Below the pieces are notes generated by a model. That model saw only the letters and a program-made list of their open reading frames with translations. It ran no database searches and was not told the origin of the DNA. From NCBI RefSeq assembly GCF_020177265.1, contig NZ_JAIVMC010000009.1, positions 204,584 through 268,583 of the forward strand: 64,000 bases of DNA. The letters are read 5' to 3'. A program made the position numbers and the translations under genes. Positions 48,505-58,605 of the stretch are shown piece after piece. The number at the start of each line of letters is the position of its first letter. Position 1 is the stretch's first letter. Source of the DNA: Pseudooceanicola marinus. Lineage in GTDB: Bacteria; Pseudomonadota; Alphaproteobacteria; Rhodobacterales; Rhodobacteraceae.

Positions 48505-48639
48505 TCACGCGCTCAGCGACTTACGGCCGCGGGCGCGGCGGGCGTTCAGGATCTTGCGACCGGCCTTGGTGGCCATGCGGGCGCGGAAACCGTGGCGCCG
48601 CTTGCGGACCAGGTTCGAAGGTTGGTAGGTGCGTTTCAT
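48505..48639 (-). CDS. rpmH: 50S ribosomal protein L34
   Basis: The 44-residue L34 begins [19 protein letters not shown] and ends '[11 protein letters not shown]', the universal form. The ATG at 48639 is chosen for this N terminus; a longer frame to 48696 is unlikely. It is the first gene of the rpmH-rnpA-yidD operon with its own strong promoter. Confidence 0.97.
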
Positions 48640-49034
48640 CGCTCCGTCTCCGTTTCTATTCCCGCGGTGGCAACCGGGGTTTCTGTTCAGATGCACGGCG
48701 GCGATGCCGGAAGGCCAGGGGCCTGCGCGATACCGACGCGATGCTGCACGGGTTCGTTCCGGGAATCGGCCCGGCCCCGCTGGTGTTCGAAGCCCGTGCT
48801 ATAAGAACGCCCGCCCGTCTTGTCAAACCCATCCGCCCCGAAGCCGGGGTTTTTCTGCCGCGGCTGGGGGGAGATCGGGGGCCGGATCAGGGGGGGAACC
48901 GGCAAGATCGGCACTTTTCACCATGACAGCGCCGCCTGCACTGGGAAATTGTCACGCAAGGCCCTAGTTTCAGGGCAGTTATTGATCCAATTGCGGCCCT
49001 GGCCGCCATGCCGGGCCGGAGGTATGCGCCCCTG
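48640..49034. other. Divergent region rpmH / sensor kinase
   Basis: No gene is present in these 395 bp. They hold the rpmH promoter, its leader, and the upstream part of the + strand kinase gene; GGAGG at 49017-49021 is a candidate, somewhat distant, ribosome-binding site for that gene. Confidence 0.5.
48798..48826 (-). promoter_or_regulatory. Strong sigma70 promoter of rpmH
   Basis: On the minus strand TTGACA (48826-48821) is followed by 17 bases and TATAGC (48803-48798). The -35 is a perfect consensus. It lies about 160 bp upstream of rpmH. Confidence 0.75.
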
Positions 49035-50459
49035 ATGTTCCGTTCGCTTTCCGGACGCGTGCTGATCCTGACCGGGATCTTCGTCATTCTGGCCGAGGTC
49101 CTGATCCTCGTGCCATCCGTCGCGCAATTCCGGCAAGACTACCTGATCTCGCGTCTCGAACGTGCCCAGATCGCCTCTCTGACGCTGCTCGCGGATGACA
49201 TGATTCCCGAGGACCTGGAAGAGGAGCTGCTGCGCAACGCCGGCGTCTACAACGTCGTGCTGCGCCGGGACGAGGCGCGGCAACTGGTGCTGTCCTCGCC
49301 GGTGCCGGGGCCTGTCGTGGACACCTTCGACCTGCGCGACCCGACGATGAGCGAACTGGTCCGCGAGGCGCTGCTGACCTTCTTCGAACACGGGGACGAG
49401 GTGATCCGGGTGATCGGCAACCCGGTGCGCGAGGCCGGTCTGCTGATCGAGGTCACCATGCCCACGGCGCCCCTGCGCGCGGCCATGGTCGAATACATGC
49501 GCTACATGGTGATGATCTCGACCCTCTTCTCGGTCTCCACCGCGCTGCTTCTGTTCATCGCCGTGCGGTCCTTCATCCTGCGGCCGATGAAACGGGTGAT
49601 CGGCCACATGCGCGCCTACGCCCAGGACCCGGAGGACGGGCGGCGCATCATCACGCCCTCGGCCTCGGTCTCGGACATCCGCGACGCGGAAGAGGCCCTG
49701 CACGAGATGGAGACGCAGCTGACCAGCGCCCTGCGCCAGAAGGAACGCCTGGCACAGCTGGGCTCCGCCGTGGCGAAGATCAGCCACGACCTGCGCAACA
49801 TCCTGACCTCGACCCAGCTTTTCGCGGACCGGCTGGAGGCCTCCGACGATCCCACGGTGAAACGGCTGGCGCCGAAGGTGGTGAACTCGGTCAGCCGGGC
49901 GGTGAACCTCTGCGAGGCGACGCTGGCCTTCGGCCGCGCCGAGGAGCCCGCGCCGCGTCTCAGCCTGCTGTCGCTGGCCGACGTGGTGGGGGACGTGATC
50001 GACGGCGAACGGCTGGCCGTGGCGGAGGAGGCCGACATTTCCTTCGCCGAGGACGTACCAGCCAGCCTGCGCCTGCGCGCCGACCCCGAGCAGCTGCACC
50101 GCGTGCTGGCCAACCTGGTGCGCAATGCCCGCCAGGCGCTGGAGGCCACGGGCCGCGCGGGCGAGATCGCCGTGTCGGCCGAGGAAAGCGACAGCCAGTG
50201 GCTGATCCGCATTTCCGACACCGGCCCCGGCTTGCCGCCCAAGGCGCAGGAGCATCTGTTCACCCCCTTCACCGGCGGCGCGCGCAAGGGCGGCACCGGC
50301 CTGGGTCTGGCCATCGCCGCCGAGCTTTTGCGCGGCCATGGCGGGCGTCTGGACCTGGAACGCACCGGGCCCGAGGGCACGATCTTCCTCATCTGCCTGC
50401 CGAAAGAGGTCGGGCCGGCGACCGAGAATTCCGGCGCTGGGGCCGATGCGCCTGCATGA
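49035..50459 (+). CDS. Membrane sensor histidine kinase
   Basis: The 474-residue kinase has TM1 near 8-28, a periplasmic domain of about 120 residues, TM2 near 157-181, a linker and the kinase core. The phosphorylated His251 is in 'KISHDLRNILTST'; the ATPase domain shows 'NLVRNARQAL' (N box), 'ISDTGPGLP' (G1) and 'GGTGLGLAIA' (G2). The ATG at 49035 gives MFRSLSGRVL. No response regulator is adjacent. Its stimulus is unknown. Confidence 0.92.
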   Translation: MFRSLSGRVLILTGIFVILAEVLILVPSVAQFRQDYLISRLERAQIASLTLLADDMIPEDLEEELLRNAGVYNVVLRRDEARQLVLSSPVPGPVVDTFDLRDPTMSELVREALLTFFEHGDEVIRVIGNPVREAGLLIEVTMPTAPLRAAMVEYMRYMVMISTLFSVSTALLLFIAVRSFILRPMKRVIGHMRAYAQDPEDGRRIITPSASVSDIRDAEEALHEMETQLTSALRQKERLAQLGSAVAKISHDLRNILTSTQLFADRLEASDDPTVKRLAPKVVNSVSRAVNLCEATLAFGRAEEPAPRLSLLSLADVVGDVIDGERLAVAEEADISFAEDVPASLRLRADPEQLHRVLANLVRNARQALEATGRAGEIAVSAEESDSQWLIRISDTGPGLPPKAQEHLFTPFTGGARKGGTGLGLAIAAELLRGHGGRLDLERTGPEGTIFLICLPKEVGPATENSGAGADAPA

Positions 50460-50565
50460 CAAGGGCTTTGGCCGGGGGCGAACGCGGGCGCGAAAAACTT
50501 GTCACGAAAATTTCGATTTTTCGCTTGCACCCCTCCGGCCTCAACTGTAGATCACGCCCCACGAC

Positions 50566-50642
50566 GCACCGGTAGCTCAGCTGGATAGAGTACCTGACTA
50601 CGAATCAGGGGGTCGGGGGTTCGAATCCTCCCCGGTGCGCCA
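50566..50642 (+). tRNA. tRNA-Arg (anticodon ACG)
   Basis: Acceptor arm GCACCGG (50566-50572) pairs with CCGGTGC (50632-50638), followed by G and an encoded CCA (50640-50642). The anticodon loop CTACGAA gives ACG, whose A34 is expected to be deaminated to inosine by TadA. The T-arm contains GGTTCGAATCC. The gene ends the core region; accessory sequence begins right behind it. Confidence 0.95.
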
Positions 50643-51045
50643 CTTCCCCAACCGGCTTTGAAACATTGGATAACTTGCCCGGGTTGAGCCTTCGGTTCGG
50701 CTGAGTTGGTACGTTCCATTCCCGATATGATCTTCTGAAGGTCCGCGCTGCCGCCTTGGCGAGCGGCCTTGCTTTGCGTTTGCTGTCCGGGAACCGCCAT
50801 GCGCTGTTCACGCGTGGCGCAGGTCTGCTTGAAGACCGAAGCACGGTGTTTCTGATGCGGTGGACGCTCCGCCCCGTGAGACCCGCGTCGGGGCGGACGC
50901 GACTGCGCGATACTTTCCGGCTCTACGGGGGCCGACCGCGCACCAGGTCTCCGAGGCGCTGCCGCCGATGAAGCCCTGGGAGGTGGTCAGAGTCAAACCG
51001 GTCGCCTGACCGAAGTCAGGCAGCGTGAGGCGGAGTCCTCCGCTG
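50643..51045. other. Gene-free stretch behind tRNA-Arg
   Basis: No supported gene in these 403 bp. An apparent frame reading HRGGFEPPTP on the minus strand is only the tRNA read as protein. No integrase fragment or clear direct repeat of the tRNA end was recognised here. Confidence 0.5.
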
Positions 51046-52887
51046 CTAGTCCCGCAGGTCCAGGGAGCTTGCCGTAAGAGCCAAGGCCCTGTGCAGGTCG
51101 CGCTGGCTGAGCGGCTTGCTGAGGAAATCATTCATTCCCGCGGCCATGCAGGCGTCCCGATCCGAGGAGAAGGCGTTCGCCGTCAGGGCGATGATGTAGG
51201 GTTGTCGTATCTCCAGTCCCCTGATTTCGCGCGTGGCGTCGAGCCCGTCCAGCTCCGGCATGGACAGGTCCATCAGGATGACATCGGGCTGCCGGGAGAG
51301 TGTGGTCTCAACCGCCTGGCGGCCGTCTTCGGCGGTGATCACTGTCACCGGGGTTGTCTTCAGGAACTGCTCCACCAGGACACGGTTGATCGCGTTGTCA
51401 TCCGCGATCAGCACAGTCATCGGTGTCAACGCTGCCGGCAAGGTTTCGGTGGTCTCACCGCCGGTGAAATCCTGCGCCACTTTCTCCAGCTGAAGCGTCA
51501 GCTCCAGCCGGGTGCCCGTCGACGCCCCCGGGGGCAGCAGTTGCAGATCCCCGCCCATGCGCCGGGCAAGCGCGCGGCTGATCGAAAGGCCAAGCCCGGT
51601 TCCGCCATGGCGGCGGGTCGAGGCGTTGTTGCCCTGGTAGAAGGGGTCGAAGACCTTTTCCAGACTGTCCTGCGGGATCCCGATGCCGCTGTCCGACACC
51701 AGGATACGCAGGCGCCAGCCCCCTTCGTTTTCGGTGGCGCTGGCGTGGACATTGACCTCGCCTTCTTCGGTGAACTTGATCGCATTGCTGGTCAGGTTCA
51801 TGAGGATCTGCTTCAGCCGCGTTTCGTCGCTGACGGCATGGGCGGGAAGGGAGCCGTCCAGGACCAGGCTGAAGCGCAGGCCCTTTTCCTCGGCGAGAGG
51901 CTGCATCAGGCGCTTGGTCGCTTCCAGGGCGTCCCGGGGCGAGAAGGGGCGGTGTTCGAGCGTCAGCTGGCCCGCGTCGAGGCGGGAGAAATCCAGCACG
52001 TCGTTGACGATCCGCAGCAGCGATTTCGAGGCATCGCGGATGGTCGTCACGTAGCGGCCGGCCTCGGGATCGAGATCGCGGTTCTGCAGCAGCTCCCCCA
52101 TGCCGGAAATCGCATTCAACGGCGTGCGGATCTCGTGGCTCATGGTGGCCAGGAAGGTGGATTTCGCCTGGACGGAGGCTTCGGCCTCCAGCCGTGCGGC
52201 CTCCAGTTCCCTGTTCGTGGCCTCCAGGTAGGCCGTGAATTCCATCAGTTGCCGTTCGTTTAGCAGGCGCTTGTGCCAGCTGCGCAGACCGAACCCGACG
52301 AAGGTGTAGGCGAGATAGCCAAGCAGCAGCACTTCGAGCATGTGCACCCAGAAGGTGCTGTCGAGCGGGGCGGGCGAGGACAGCACATGCGCGACGTAGA
52401 TCGGGATCGCGCAGGCCAGGATCACCAGCTTGGCCCGGGCGGCCAGGGGGTGGTGGCTCATCACGAAGCCGGCGTTGATCGTTGCGGCCATCAGAAAGCA
52501 TAGCGCGATCAGCACGGACTCGCCCGTCGGTGCCCCGAACAGCAGCACGAGGACACAGGAGCCGATCGTGGCCGACTGCAGCGCGGCGGACAGGGCCGTC
52601 AATTTCAGAAGCGGGGGCAGGGGCCGTTCCTGTTTCGACCGTGCCAGGGCGAATTTGAGGGCCAGCGCGTCGATGCCCTCGCCCAGCAGGGTGATGCCCA
52701 CGCAGAAGGCCGCGGCGACGGCGCCGACGAAGTACCACACCGCTGCCGCGCCAATAGCTGTCGCGATCTGCCGCAGAAGCAGCTGGCGCATGCGGGCGTG
52801 GGCGTATCGCTCGAACAGCGGGCGTGGGCCATATTTCTCGTCGAAATAGGGATGGTCCGCGGGCGAGGCCGTCAAACGCTGGGTCAT
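51046..52887 (-). CDS. Hybrid sensor histidine kinase with receiver domain
   Basis: The 613-residue protein has about six hydrophobic segments in residues 38-203, a coiled coil around 210-240, a HisKA domain with '[17 protein letters not shown]' (His251), an ATPase domain with '[10 protein letters not shown]' and '[10 protein letters not shown]', and a C-terminal receiver with '[17 protein letters not shown]' and the phosphate-accepting Asp540 in '[13 protein letters not shown]'. No HPt or partner regulator is nearby. The start at 52887 is the first credible Met; the long frame further upstream is not protein-like. Confidence 0.92.
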   Translation of the reverse strand: MTQRLTASPADHPYFDEKYGPRPLFERYAHARMRQLLLRQIATAIGAAAVWYFVGAVAAAFCVGITLLGEGIDALALKFALARSKQERPLPPLLKLTALSAALQSATIGSCVLVLLFGAPTGESVLIALCFLMAATINAGFVMSHHPLAARAKLVILACAIPIYVAHVLSSPAPLDSTFWVHMLEVLLLGYLAYTFVGFGLRSWHKRLLNERQLMEFTAYLEATNRELEAARLEAEASVQAKSTFLATMSHEIRTPLNAISGMGELLQNRDLDPEAGRYVTTIRDASKSLLRIVNDVLDFSRLDAGQLTLEHRPFSPRDALEATKRLMQPLAEEKGLRFSLVLDGSLPAHAVSDETRLKQILMNLTSNAIKFTEEGEVNVHASATENEGGWRLRILVSDSGIGIPQDSLEKVFDPFYQGNNASTRRHGGTGLGLSISRALARRMGGDLQLLPPGASTGTRLELTLQLEKVAQDFTGGETTETLPAALTPMTVLIADDNAINRVLVEQFLKTTPVTVITAEDGRQAVETTLSRQPDVILMDLSMPELDGLDATREIRGLEIRQPYIIALTANAFSSDRDACMAAGMNDFLSKPLSQRDLHRALALTASSLDLRD

Positions 52888-53380
52888 GTCTTTGCCTTGG
52901 CTGACTACTGCTGGAAAAAGTAGCAATTGCTGAGGTTCTGTCCAAGGACCCTGTATTGGGAAGGCGAGGGCATGGGAAGCTGTGTGATCCGGAAACCCGT
53001 CGAAGGTTGCTGGGAAGTGAGGGGAAGGAAAGATTGCTTCTGATGGCTTGGCCTTCCGGCGCAGTGCCCTTGCCCGGCCTATCCGAGGGGCTGGAAGTCT
53101 TACTCTCATGGAGCTGCGCGACAAACGGCTCCGAAAAGAGGCGGTGACATCAGCGGTATCTGCTGGCTGGCCGATGCGCCGATGGCACGTTTGGCCCCCT
53201 TGTTTACTGAGACACCGCGCCCTGCGCACCGTGCAGCGCGGTCGCCTCATCAGCAGGGGCGGTCTGAACGGCAGGTCTTCCTGCGGCTTACTTACGCCCT
53301 GGCCCTGTCGAAGCCAGACAGGGTCGCGTCGTACGGCGGTGGCGGCCCCTGCCATGACCTGTGTCTGGCAGGGGCTCTGA
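52888..53380. other. Gene-free stretch upstream of the hybrid kinase
   Basis: These 493 bp show no convincing gene on either strand. The part next to the kinase should hold its promoter. Composition is slightly lower in GC than the core genes and codon patterns in all frames look non-coding. Confidence 0.5.
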
Positions 53381-54781
53381 TCAGTTGTTCCGGGTCACGG
53401 TCGCGCCGCCGTCCGGTGTGAAGGTCAGCGTCGTGGCTTCCCGCCCGAAGCGGGGCCATTCAGTCGTGCCGGTCGCATTCGGTGTGCCAGATTTGACGAA
53501 AGCCGAAAGCGTGCCCTTGGCCGTCTCGCTGGCCCTGCGGTCGAGCTCCGTGACATCCGGCCCGAAACGCGGCTCCAGGGTTCCGAAGAAGAAGGGGATT
53601 TCGGAGGCATGTGCCGCCCCGTTCGGATGGTCCCCGCGCTGGGTCTCGGCCACGTAGTCGAAGACATAGTGCCAGGTCGGCATCCCGCTGTCCGTCATCA
53701 GGGCGGCGAGGTCCCGCGCCCCTTGCAGCATCATGCCGTCCGGGCCGCCGATGTCCGCGGATGTCGCCCCGATCATCACCGGAACCTCCGCGAAACGACC
53801 GCTGTCGTAGGCGCTTGTGGTGTCGACCACCGTTACCCCGTCGGTCACCGGCATGTGGAAGTCCGGCGGCGTCGCGTGATCGCGCGAGAAGAGCACTTCG
53901 AGGTTCAGCCCGTCGATGACGTCCGCAGCATCGAGGGCGCGCAGGGCCGCGGCGGCCTCCGGTCCGGTGCCGTCGATGCCCTTGCCCTCGGCAAAGGTCC
54001 GCGCCGCCCGGGCTGCCTGTTCGGGGCTGGCGGACATGCCGCTGCCGCCGTCGCCGCCCGACTGGATCACCGCGGCCGAGGCCATGCCCGCGGTCAGGGG
54101 CGAGGTCAGCAGGATGTGCACCGACCGGCCCCCGGCGCTTTCGCCGACCAGGGTGATCCGCTCCGGATCGCCGCCAAGGGCCGCGATGTTGTCCTTGACC
54201 CAGCTGAGCGCCGCCGCCTGGTCGAGGATGCCGAAGTTGCCGCCCGCTTCCGCGTCGGCCGCCCCCTCGGCCAATGCAGGATGCGCGAAGAAGCCGAAGC
54301 GGCCGAGGCGGTAGTTGATGCTGACGACTACCATGCCGTCCCGCGCCAGCGCAGCGCCATCATAGACCGGCGCCGAGGCGCCCCCGTTGATGAAGCCGCC
54401 GCCATGGATCCAGACCATGACGGGCAGTTCGTCCCCTTCGCTGATGCCGTCGGGCCGCCAGACGTTCAGGTACAGGCAGTCCTCGGCAGGTTCGGTGCCC
54501 AGCGGTGCGGCGTCGGAGGGGAAGGGCTTCTGCGCGCAGTCATGCCCGAACTCGGTCGCATCATAGGTGCCGGACCACGGCTCCACCGGCTGCGGCGCCT
54601 TCCAGCGCAGCGCGCCGACGGGGGGCTTTGCATAGGGCAGGCCGAGGAAGGCCTCGGTCCCGTCGTCGATCTTGCCCGCGATGTCGCCGGTTGCAATCCG
54701 GGCCGTTGGATTTGCCATGGCCGTGCCTCCCATTCCGATCAGTCCGACGGTGATCAGGCTGATGATGCTTGCGTATCTCAC
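53381..54781 (-). CDS. Exported type-B carboxylesterase
   Basis: Alpha/beta-hydrolase of 466 residues with a signal peptide (core 7-20, cleavage near 'AMA-NPTAR'). The oxyanion-hole motif is [12 protein letters not shown] near 123-134 and the nucleophile Ser215 is in LVGESAGG. '[11 protein letters not shown]' is the type-B signature. Exported location fits hydrolysis of external or periplasmic esters, for example acyl groups on sugars. It lies 28 bp behind the GH3 gene, so an operon is likely. Confidence 0.9.
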   Translation of the reverse strand: MRYASIISLITVGLIGMGGTAMANPTARIATGDIAGKIDDGTEAFLGLPYAKPPVGALRWKAPQPVEPWSGTYDATEFGHDCAQKPFPSDAAPLGTEPAEDCLYLNVWRPDGISEGDELPVMVWIHGGGFINGGASAPVYDGAALARDGMVVVSINYRLGRFGFFAHPALAEGAADAEAGGNFGILDQAAALSWVKDNIAALGGDPERITLVGESAGGRSVHILLTSPLTAGMASAAVIQSGGDGGSGMSASPEQAARAARTFAEGKGIDGTGPEAAAALRALDAADVIDGLNLEVLFSRDHATPPDFHMPVTDGVTVVDTTSAYDSGRFAEVPVMIGATSADIGGPDGMMLQGARDLAALMTDSGMPTWHYVFDYVAETQRGDHPNGAAHASEIPFFFGTLEPRFGPDVTELDRRASETAKGTLSAFVKSGTPNATGTTEWPRFGREATTLTFTPDGGATVTRNN

Positions 54782-54809
54782 GTTCTACTCCTTGGGTGTT
54801 GCCTGGCCC

Positions 54810-56948
54810 CTACGGGCGGAAGGCGTGGTCCGGCAGGGAAACTTCCGTGCAGAGGGTCATGGTCGCCGCGTCGGCGCCGACGCAGACCGAATAGGTGCCC
54901 GCCGCGATATGCCACCCGTCCTGCCAGTGCGCGAAGAGGCGCGGCTCCAGCGGGACCGAGATCAGGCGGGACTGTCCGGGGGCGAGGTGGGTCTTGGCAA
55001 AGCCCGCGAGACGTCGGGTCAGGCCCGGGGCGGACACATAGATCTGGGTCACCTCGGACCCGCTGACCCTGCCGGTGTTCGTCACCGTGACATGGGCGGT
55101 CAGGTTGCGCCCGCGTGCCTCGATCCGCAGCGCGCTGTGCGAGAAGGTCGTGTAGGACAGCCCGAAGCCGAAGGGAAACAGCGGCACGTGGCCTTCGCGG
55201 GCGAACCAGCGATAGCCGGTGTCGGCGCCCGCGACGTCGTAGTCGACATGAAAGATCTCGCCGATGCGCTCCATGCCCGGGTTCGAGGTCGTGGTCTGCG
55301 GGTCGCGTTGCGCGGGATGCGGCAGCTGCGCCTCGGACGCCGGGAAGGTCACGGGCAGCCGGCCGGACGGGCAGACGCGCCCCCAGAGGATGCCGGTGAT
55401 GGCCTCGGCGCCGCCTTGACCCGGATAGAAGGCCGCGAGGACGGCACGGACCTGCGCCAGCCAGGGCATCAGCACCGGGCCGCCGGTTTCCAGGATGACG
55501 ACCGTCTCGGGATTTACCCCGGCCAAGGCGGCGATCAGGGCATCCTGATCGTCGGGCAGGGCCAGGCCGGACTGGTCCAGCCCCTCGGAGCGCCATTCCT
55601 CGGCGAAGACGAGGACCACGTCGGCGTCCCGGGCAGCCGCGCAGGCGGCCCCAAGGTCGCGGCCGTCGTGGAAGGTCACCTCGGCTGCGCCGGACTCGGC
55701 CCGCACGGCCTCGACCGGGATCGAGGGGTGGAAGATCCGCTGCACCGGCATCCCCATGATGTCCGTGCCATCGGTGGTGAAGCTGCCGACGGGGTTCACG
55801 TTGGACGAACCGCCGCCTGACAGAACCCCCTTGTCCGCGTGGTGCCCGACCACCAGGATGCGACGGGCCGCGCCCTTCGCAAAGGGCAGAATGCCATCGT
55901 TCTTCAGCAGGGTGATGCCGCCTTCGGCGGCGCGTTGCGCCAGCAGGCGGTGGGCGGAATGGTCGATCGTGCCGCCGGGCGCGGGCGGGGTGTCGATCGC
56001 ACCCACGGCGAACAGGCTGCGCAACTGGCGCTGCACCGCTTCGTCGATGCGCGCCTGCGGGACGCGGCCCTCGGCCACCGCCGCGCGCAGCGGCGCGCCG
56101 AAGAACGGTTCGGGATCGAGGTTGGCGCCCGATTGCACATCGAGCCCGGCCAGGATCGCCTCGGTCGAATGGGTCGCGCCCCAGTCCGCCATGACCCAGC
56201 CGGCAAAGCCCCAGTCGCCCTTCAGCACGGTGTTCAGGACAAAGGCGTTCTGCGAGGCGTACTCGCCGTTCACCAGGTTGTAGCCGGGCATGATCGCGCC
56301 GGGCTGGCCGATCTCGATCCCGATCTGGAAGGCCAGCAGGTCACTTTCCCGCAGGGCCGGCTCCGACAGGTCGGAACTGACCATGACGCGCCCGGTCTCC
56401 TGCGCGTTCAGGACGAAGTGCTTCATGGTTGACACGATCCCCTGCGACTGGATGCCGGCCACGGAATGGCCCGCGATCCAGCCGGTCAGCAACGGATCCT
56501 CGGACACGTACTCGAAGTTGCGCCCGCCCCGCGGTTCGCGCACCAGGTTCGCACCGCCGGCAAGCTGCACGTTGAAGCCCTTGGCGCGCGCTTCCTGGCC
56601 GACCATTTCCCCGGTCCGTCGCGCCATGTCGATGTCAAAGCTGGCCCCGAGCAGCAGCGAGGCCGGAAGGGCGGTCGCATTGTCGCCGGGACGGACGTTG
56701 CCCAGATTGCTGACCCCGAGGCTGGCATCGGCCTGCTGGATCGCGGGAATGCCGAGGCGGTCGATGCCGGGGTAGTAGGCGGCGGAGCCGAGCGCCCCGT
56801 CGGGCCTGGGCGTGTCGCCCAACGGGATCGCCATCGGGGCGGACAGCCAGGAGAACTTCTCCTCCTCGGTCATCTCGGCCACCACCAGCCGGGCACGGGT
56901 ATCAGGATCGAGGGTTGCGTCCTGCCAGGGGAAATCATCGGTCGTCAT
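54810..56948 (-). CDS. Glycoside hydrolase family 3 (beta-glucosidase type)
   Basis: The 712-residue enzyme has the GH3 N domain with 'KHFVLNAQETGR' (Lys176-His177) and the nucleophile Asp255 in VMADWG, the GH3 C domain (about 300-510), and a C-terminal fibronectin-III-like domain with 'GSEVTQIYVSAPG'. No signal peptide is visible, so it probably acts in the cytoplasm on imported glycosides. The ATG at 56948 gives MTTDDFPWQD. The substrate is a beta-glycoside, exact sugar unknown. Confidence 0.93.
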   Translation of the reverse strand: MTTDDFPWQDATLDPDTRARLVVAEMTEEEKFSWLSAPMAIPLGDTPRPDGALGSAAYYPGIDRLGIPAIQQADASLGVSNLGNVRPGDNATALPASLLLGASFDIDMARRTGEMVGQEARAKGFNVQLAGGANLVREPRGGRNFEYVSEDPLLTGWIAGHSVAGIQSQGIVSTMKHFVLNAQETGRVMVSSDLSEPALRESDLLAFQIGIEIGQPGAIMPGYNLVNGEYASQNAFVLNTVLKGDWGFAGWVMADWGATHSTEAILAGLDVQSGANLDPEPFFGAPLRAAVAEGRVPQARIDEAVQRQLRSLFAVGAIDTPPAPGGTIDHSAHRLLAQRAAEGGITLLKNDGILPFAKGAARRILVVGHHADKGVLSGGGSSNVNPVGSFTTDGTDIMGMPVQRIFHPSIPVEAVRAESGAAEVTFHDGRDLGAACAAARDADVVLVFAEEWRSEGLDQSGLALPDDQDALIAALAGVNPETVVILETGGPVLMPWLAQVRAVLAAFYPGQGGAEAITGILWGRVCPSGRLPVTFPASEAQLPHPAQRDPQTTTSNPGMERIGEIFHVDYDVAGADTGYRWFAREGHVPLFPFGFGLSYTTFSHSALRIEARGRNLTAHVTVTNTGRVSGSEVTQIYVSAPGLTRRLAGFAKTHLAPGQSRLISVPLEPRLFAHWQDGWHIAAGTYSVCVGADAATMTLCTEVSLPDHAFRP

Positions 56949-57183
56949 TGTCGTCTTCCGTCTTCGCGCCCCGGCGCGGAGGAAATGCCCGGTGCGCTCC
57001 GGCCCCGCCATTCCGGTCCGGTTCCGTGGCTAACCCCTTAAGTCAGCGGAAGGTTTCATGAGCGTGCTTCATGGCTGTCAGTCGCCCGGCCCGACCTTCC
57101 CAGGGGCCGCGACCTGGCTAGGTGACGGGGCAGTCAAGGGCGGCGGATCCGCGGCCCGACCACCAATCCAGAAAGGCGTCTCC

Positions 57184-58281
57184 ATGCAGTATACGATCCT
57201 CGGACACTCCGGCCTCAGCGTCTCGAAGCTGGCCCTGGGCACGATGACCTTCGGCGCCGAAAGCACCGAAGAAGAAAGCTTTGCCGTGCTCGACGCCTTC
57301 ATCGAGGCGGGCGGCAATCTGATCGACACCTCCAACGTCTATGCGGGCGGCGAGACGGAGGAGATCATCGGCCGCTGGTTCGCCGACCGGCCCCGCGACC
57401 TGACCCAGCACGCGATCCTCGCTAGCAAGGGCCGCTATTCGATCCGGCCCGAGATCAATGCCCACGGCCTGTCCCGTCGTGCCCTGCACAATGCCCTGAA
57501 CGAGTCGCTGCAGCGGCTGCAGGTCGAGACCATCGACCTCTACCAGCTGCACGCGGCCGACATGCTGACCTCGGTCGAGGAAACGGTGCAGTTCCTGGCC
57601 GACGCGATCCGTGCGGGCAAGATCCATACCTACGGCCTGTCGAACGTGACCGGCTGGCAGCTGCAGCTCTTCGTGTCGACCGCCGAACGCCTCGGCCTGC
57701 CGAAGCCGGTGTCGCTGCAGCCGCAGTACAACCTGCTGTCCCGTGAAATCGAGTACGAGATCCTGCCGGCCGCGCGTCACAACACTCTCGACCTGTTGCC
57801 CTGGTCGCCGCTGGCCGGGGGCATCCTGACCGGGAAATACGAACGCGGCGGGACCGCGCCCGAGGGCACGCGCACCGGCGATGGCAGCCCGCTCTACGAA
57901 TGGTCGACGGCGGAGTTCCTGAGCACGCCGGGCGGCTGGGACATTGTCGAGGCGGTTTGCGAGGTCGCGAAGACCCATGACGCGACCCCGGCGCAGGTGG
58001 CACTGAAATGGCTGATGGACCGGCCCGGCGTCGCGGCCCCCATCGTTGGCGCGCGCACCGTGGATCAGCTGACGGCAAACCTCGCAGCAACCGAACTCAC
58101 GCTGGAGGCGGAGGCCGCTGATCGCCTCGAACGGCTCAGCCGGCCCGTGCCGCAGAAATCCTACCCCTACGGTGACTTCGGCGTCGCGCAGCGCGAACGC
58201 TTCCTCGACAAGGGCGCCCAGGTCGTTTTCGAAGTGGTCAAGGACGGCGCGGAGGCGCCGTTGAAAGACCGCAACGGCTGA
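57184..58281 (+). CDS. Aldo/keto reductase
   Basis: NADPH-dependent oxidoreductase of 365 residues with a TIM barrel. The catalytic tetrad is visible: Asp48 and Tyr53 in 'LIDTSNVYAGG', Lys82 in 'LASKGRY' and His123 in 'LYQLHAAD'. 'VGARTVDQLTANLAATELTL' near the C terminus is the cofactor-binding end. The ATG at 57184 gives MQYTILGHSGLSVSKLALG. It is divergent from the GH3 gene and may act on the same sugars. Confidence 0.92.
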   Translation: MQYTILGHSGLSVSKLALGTMTFGAESTEEESFAVLDAFIEAGGNLIDTSNVYAGGETEEIIGRWFADRPRDLTQHAILASKGRYSIRPEINAHGLSRRALHNALNESLQRLQVETIDLYQLHAADMLTSVEETVQFLADAIRAGKIHTYGLSNVTGWQLQLFVSTAERLGLPKPVSLQPQYNLLSREIEYEILPAARHNTLDLLPWSPLAGGILTGKYERGGTAPEGTRTGDGSPLYEWSTAEFLSTPGGWDIVEAVCEVAKTHDATPAQVALKWLMDRPGVAAPIVGARTVDQLTANLAATELTLEAEAADRLERLSRPVPQKSYPYGDFGVAQRERFLDKGAQVVFEVVKDGAEAPLKDRNG

Positions 58282-58605
58282 AGGTCCGCGCGGCCCCTCC
58301 CGGGGGGCGTCACGCCCGCCGCAGCGGGCCGACCGGCGCGAGCGTTCGCAGACGCGGTACCTGGTTTCGGTGCGGCGGCGGACCCGAGCGCCGGCTTAGA
58401 CGCTTGCGGGCGCGCACAGTCGCCCGCCGGTGGCAGCACTGGCGTCCAGCCCGGCACAGCGCATCGCGCCCCAGGCCCCGGCCACGGCCGAGGAAATGAC
58501 AGGCAGGTCTTGCCGGGTCCGATCCATCCCGGGCCCGGCATATCTTCCCTGCGATACGCCTCTCCTGCCCCAGGGCCCTTTTCCAAGTCTCCAGAAAGGA
58601 CCGGA
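58282..58605. other. Gene-free stretch ahead of the ABC permeases
   Basis: These 324 bp hold no gene; in comparable operons a binding-protein gene would be expected about here. Several GC-rich inverted repeats occur near 58290-58330. AGAAAGGA upstream of 58606 serves as ribosome-binding site. Confidence 0.5.

Noticed and set aside
50605..50844. Minus-strand frame reading HRGGFEPPTP
   Set aside because: This peptide is a tRNA-Arg gene translated in reverse, not a protein.
51046..53355. 769-codon version of the hybrid kinase
   Set aside because: The 156 extra N-terminal codons are not protein-like; the Met at 52887 starts the conserved part.
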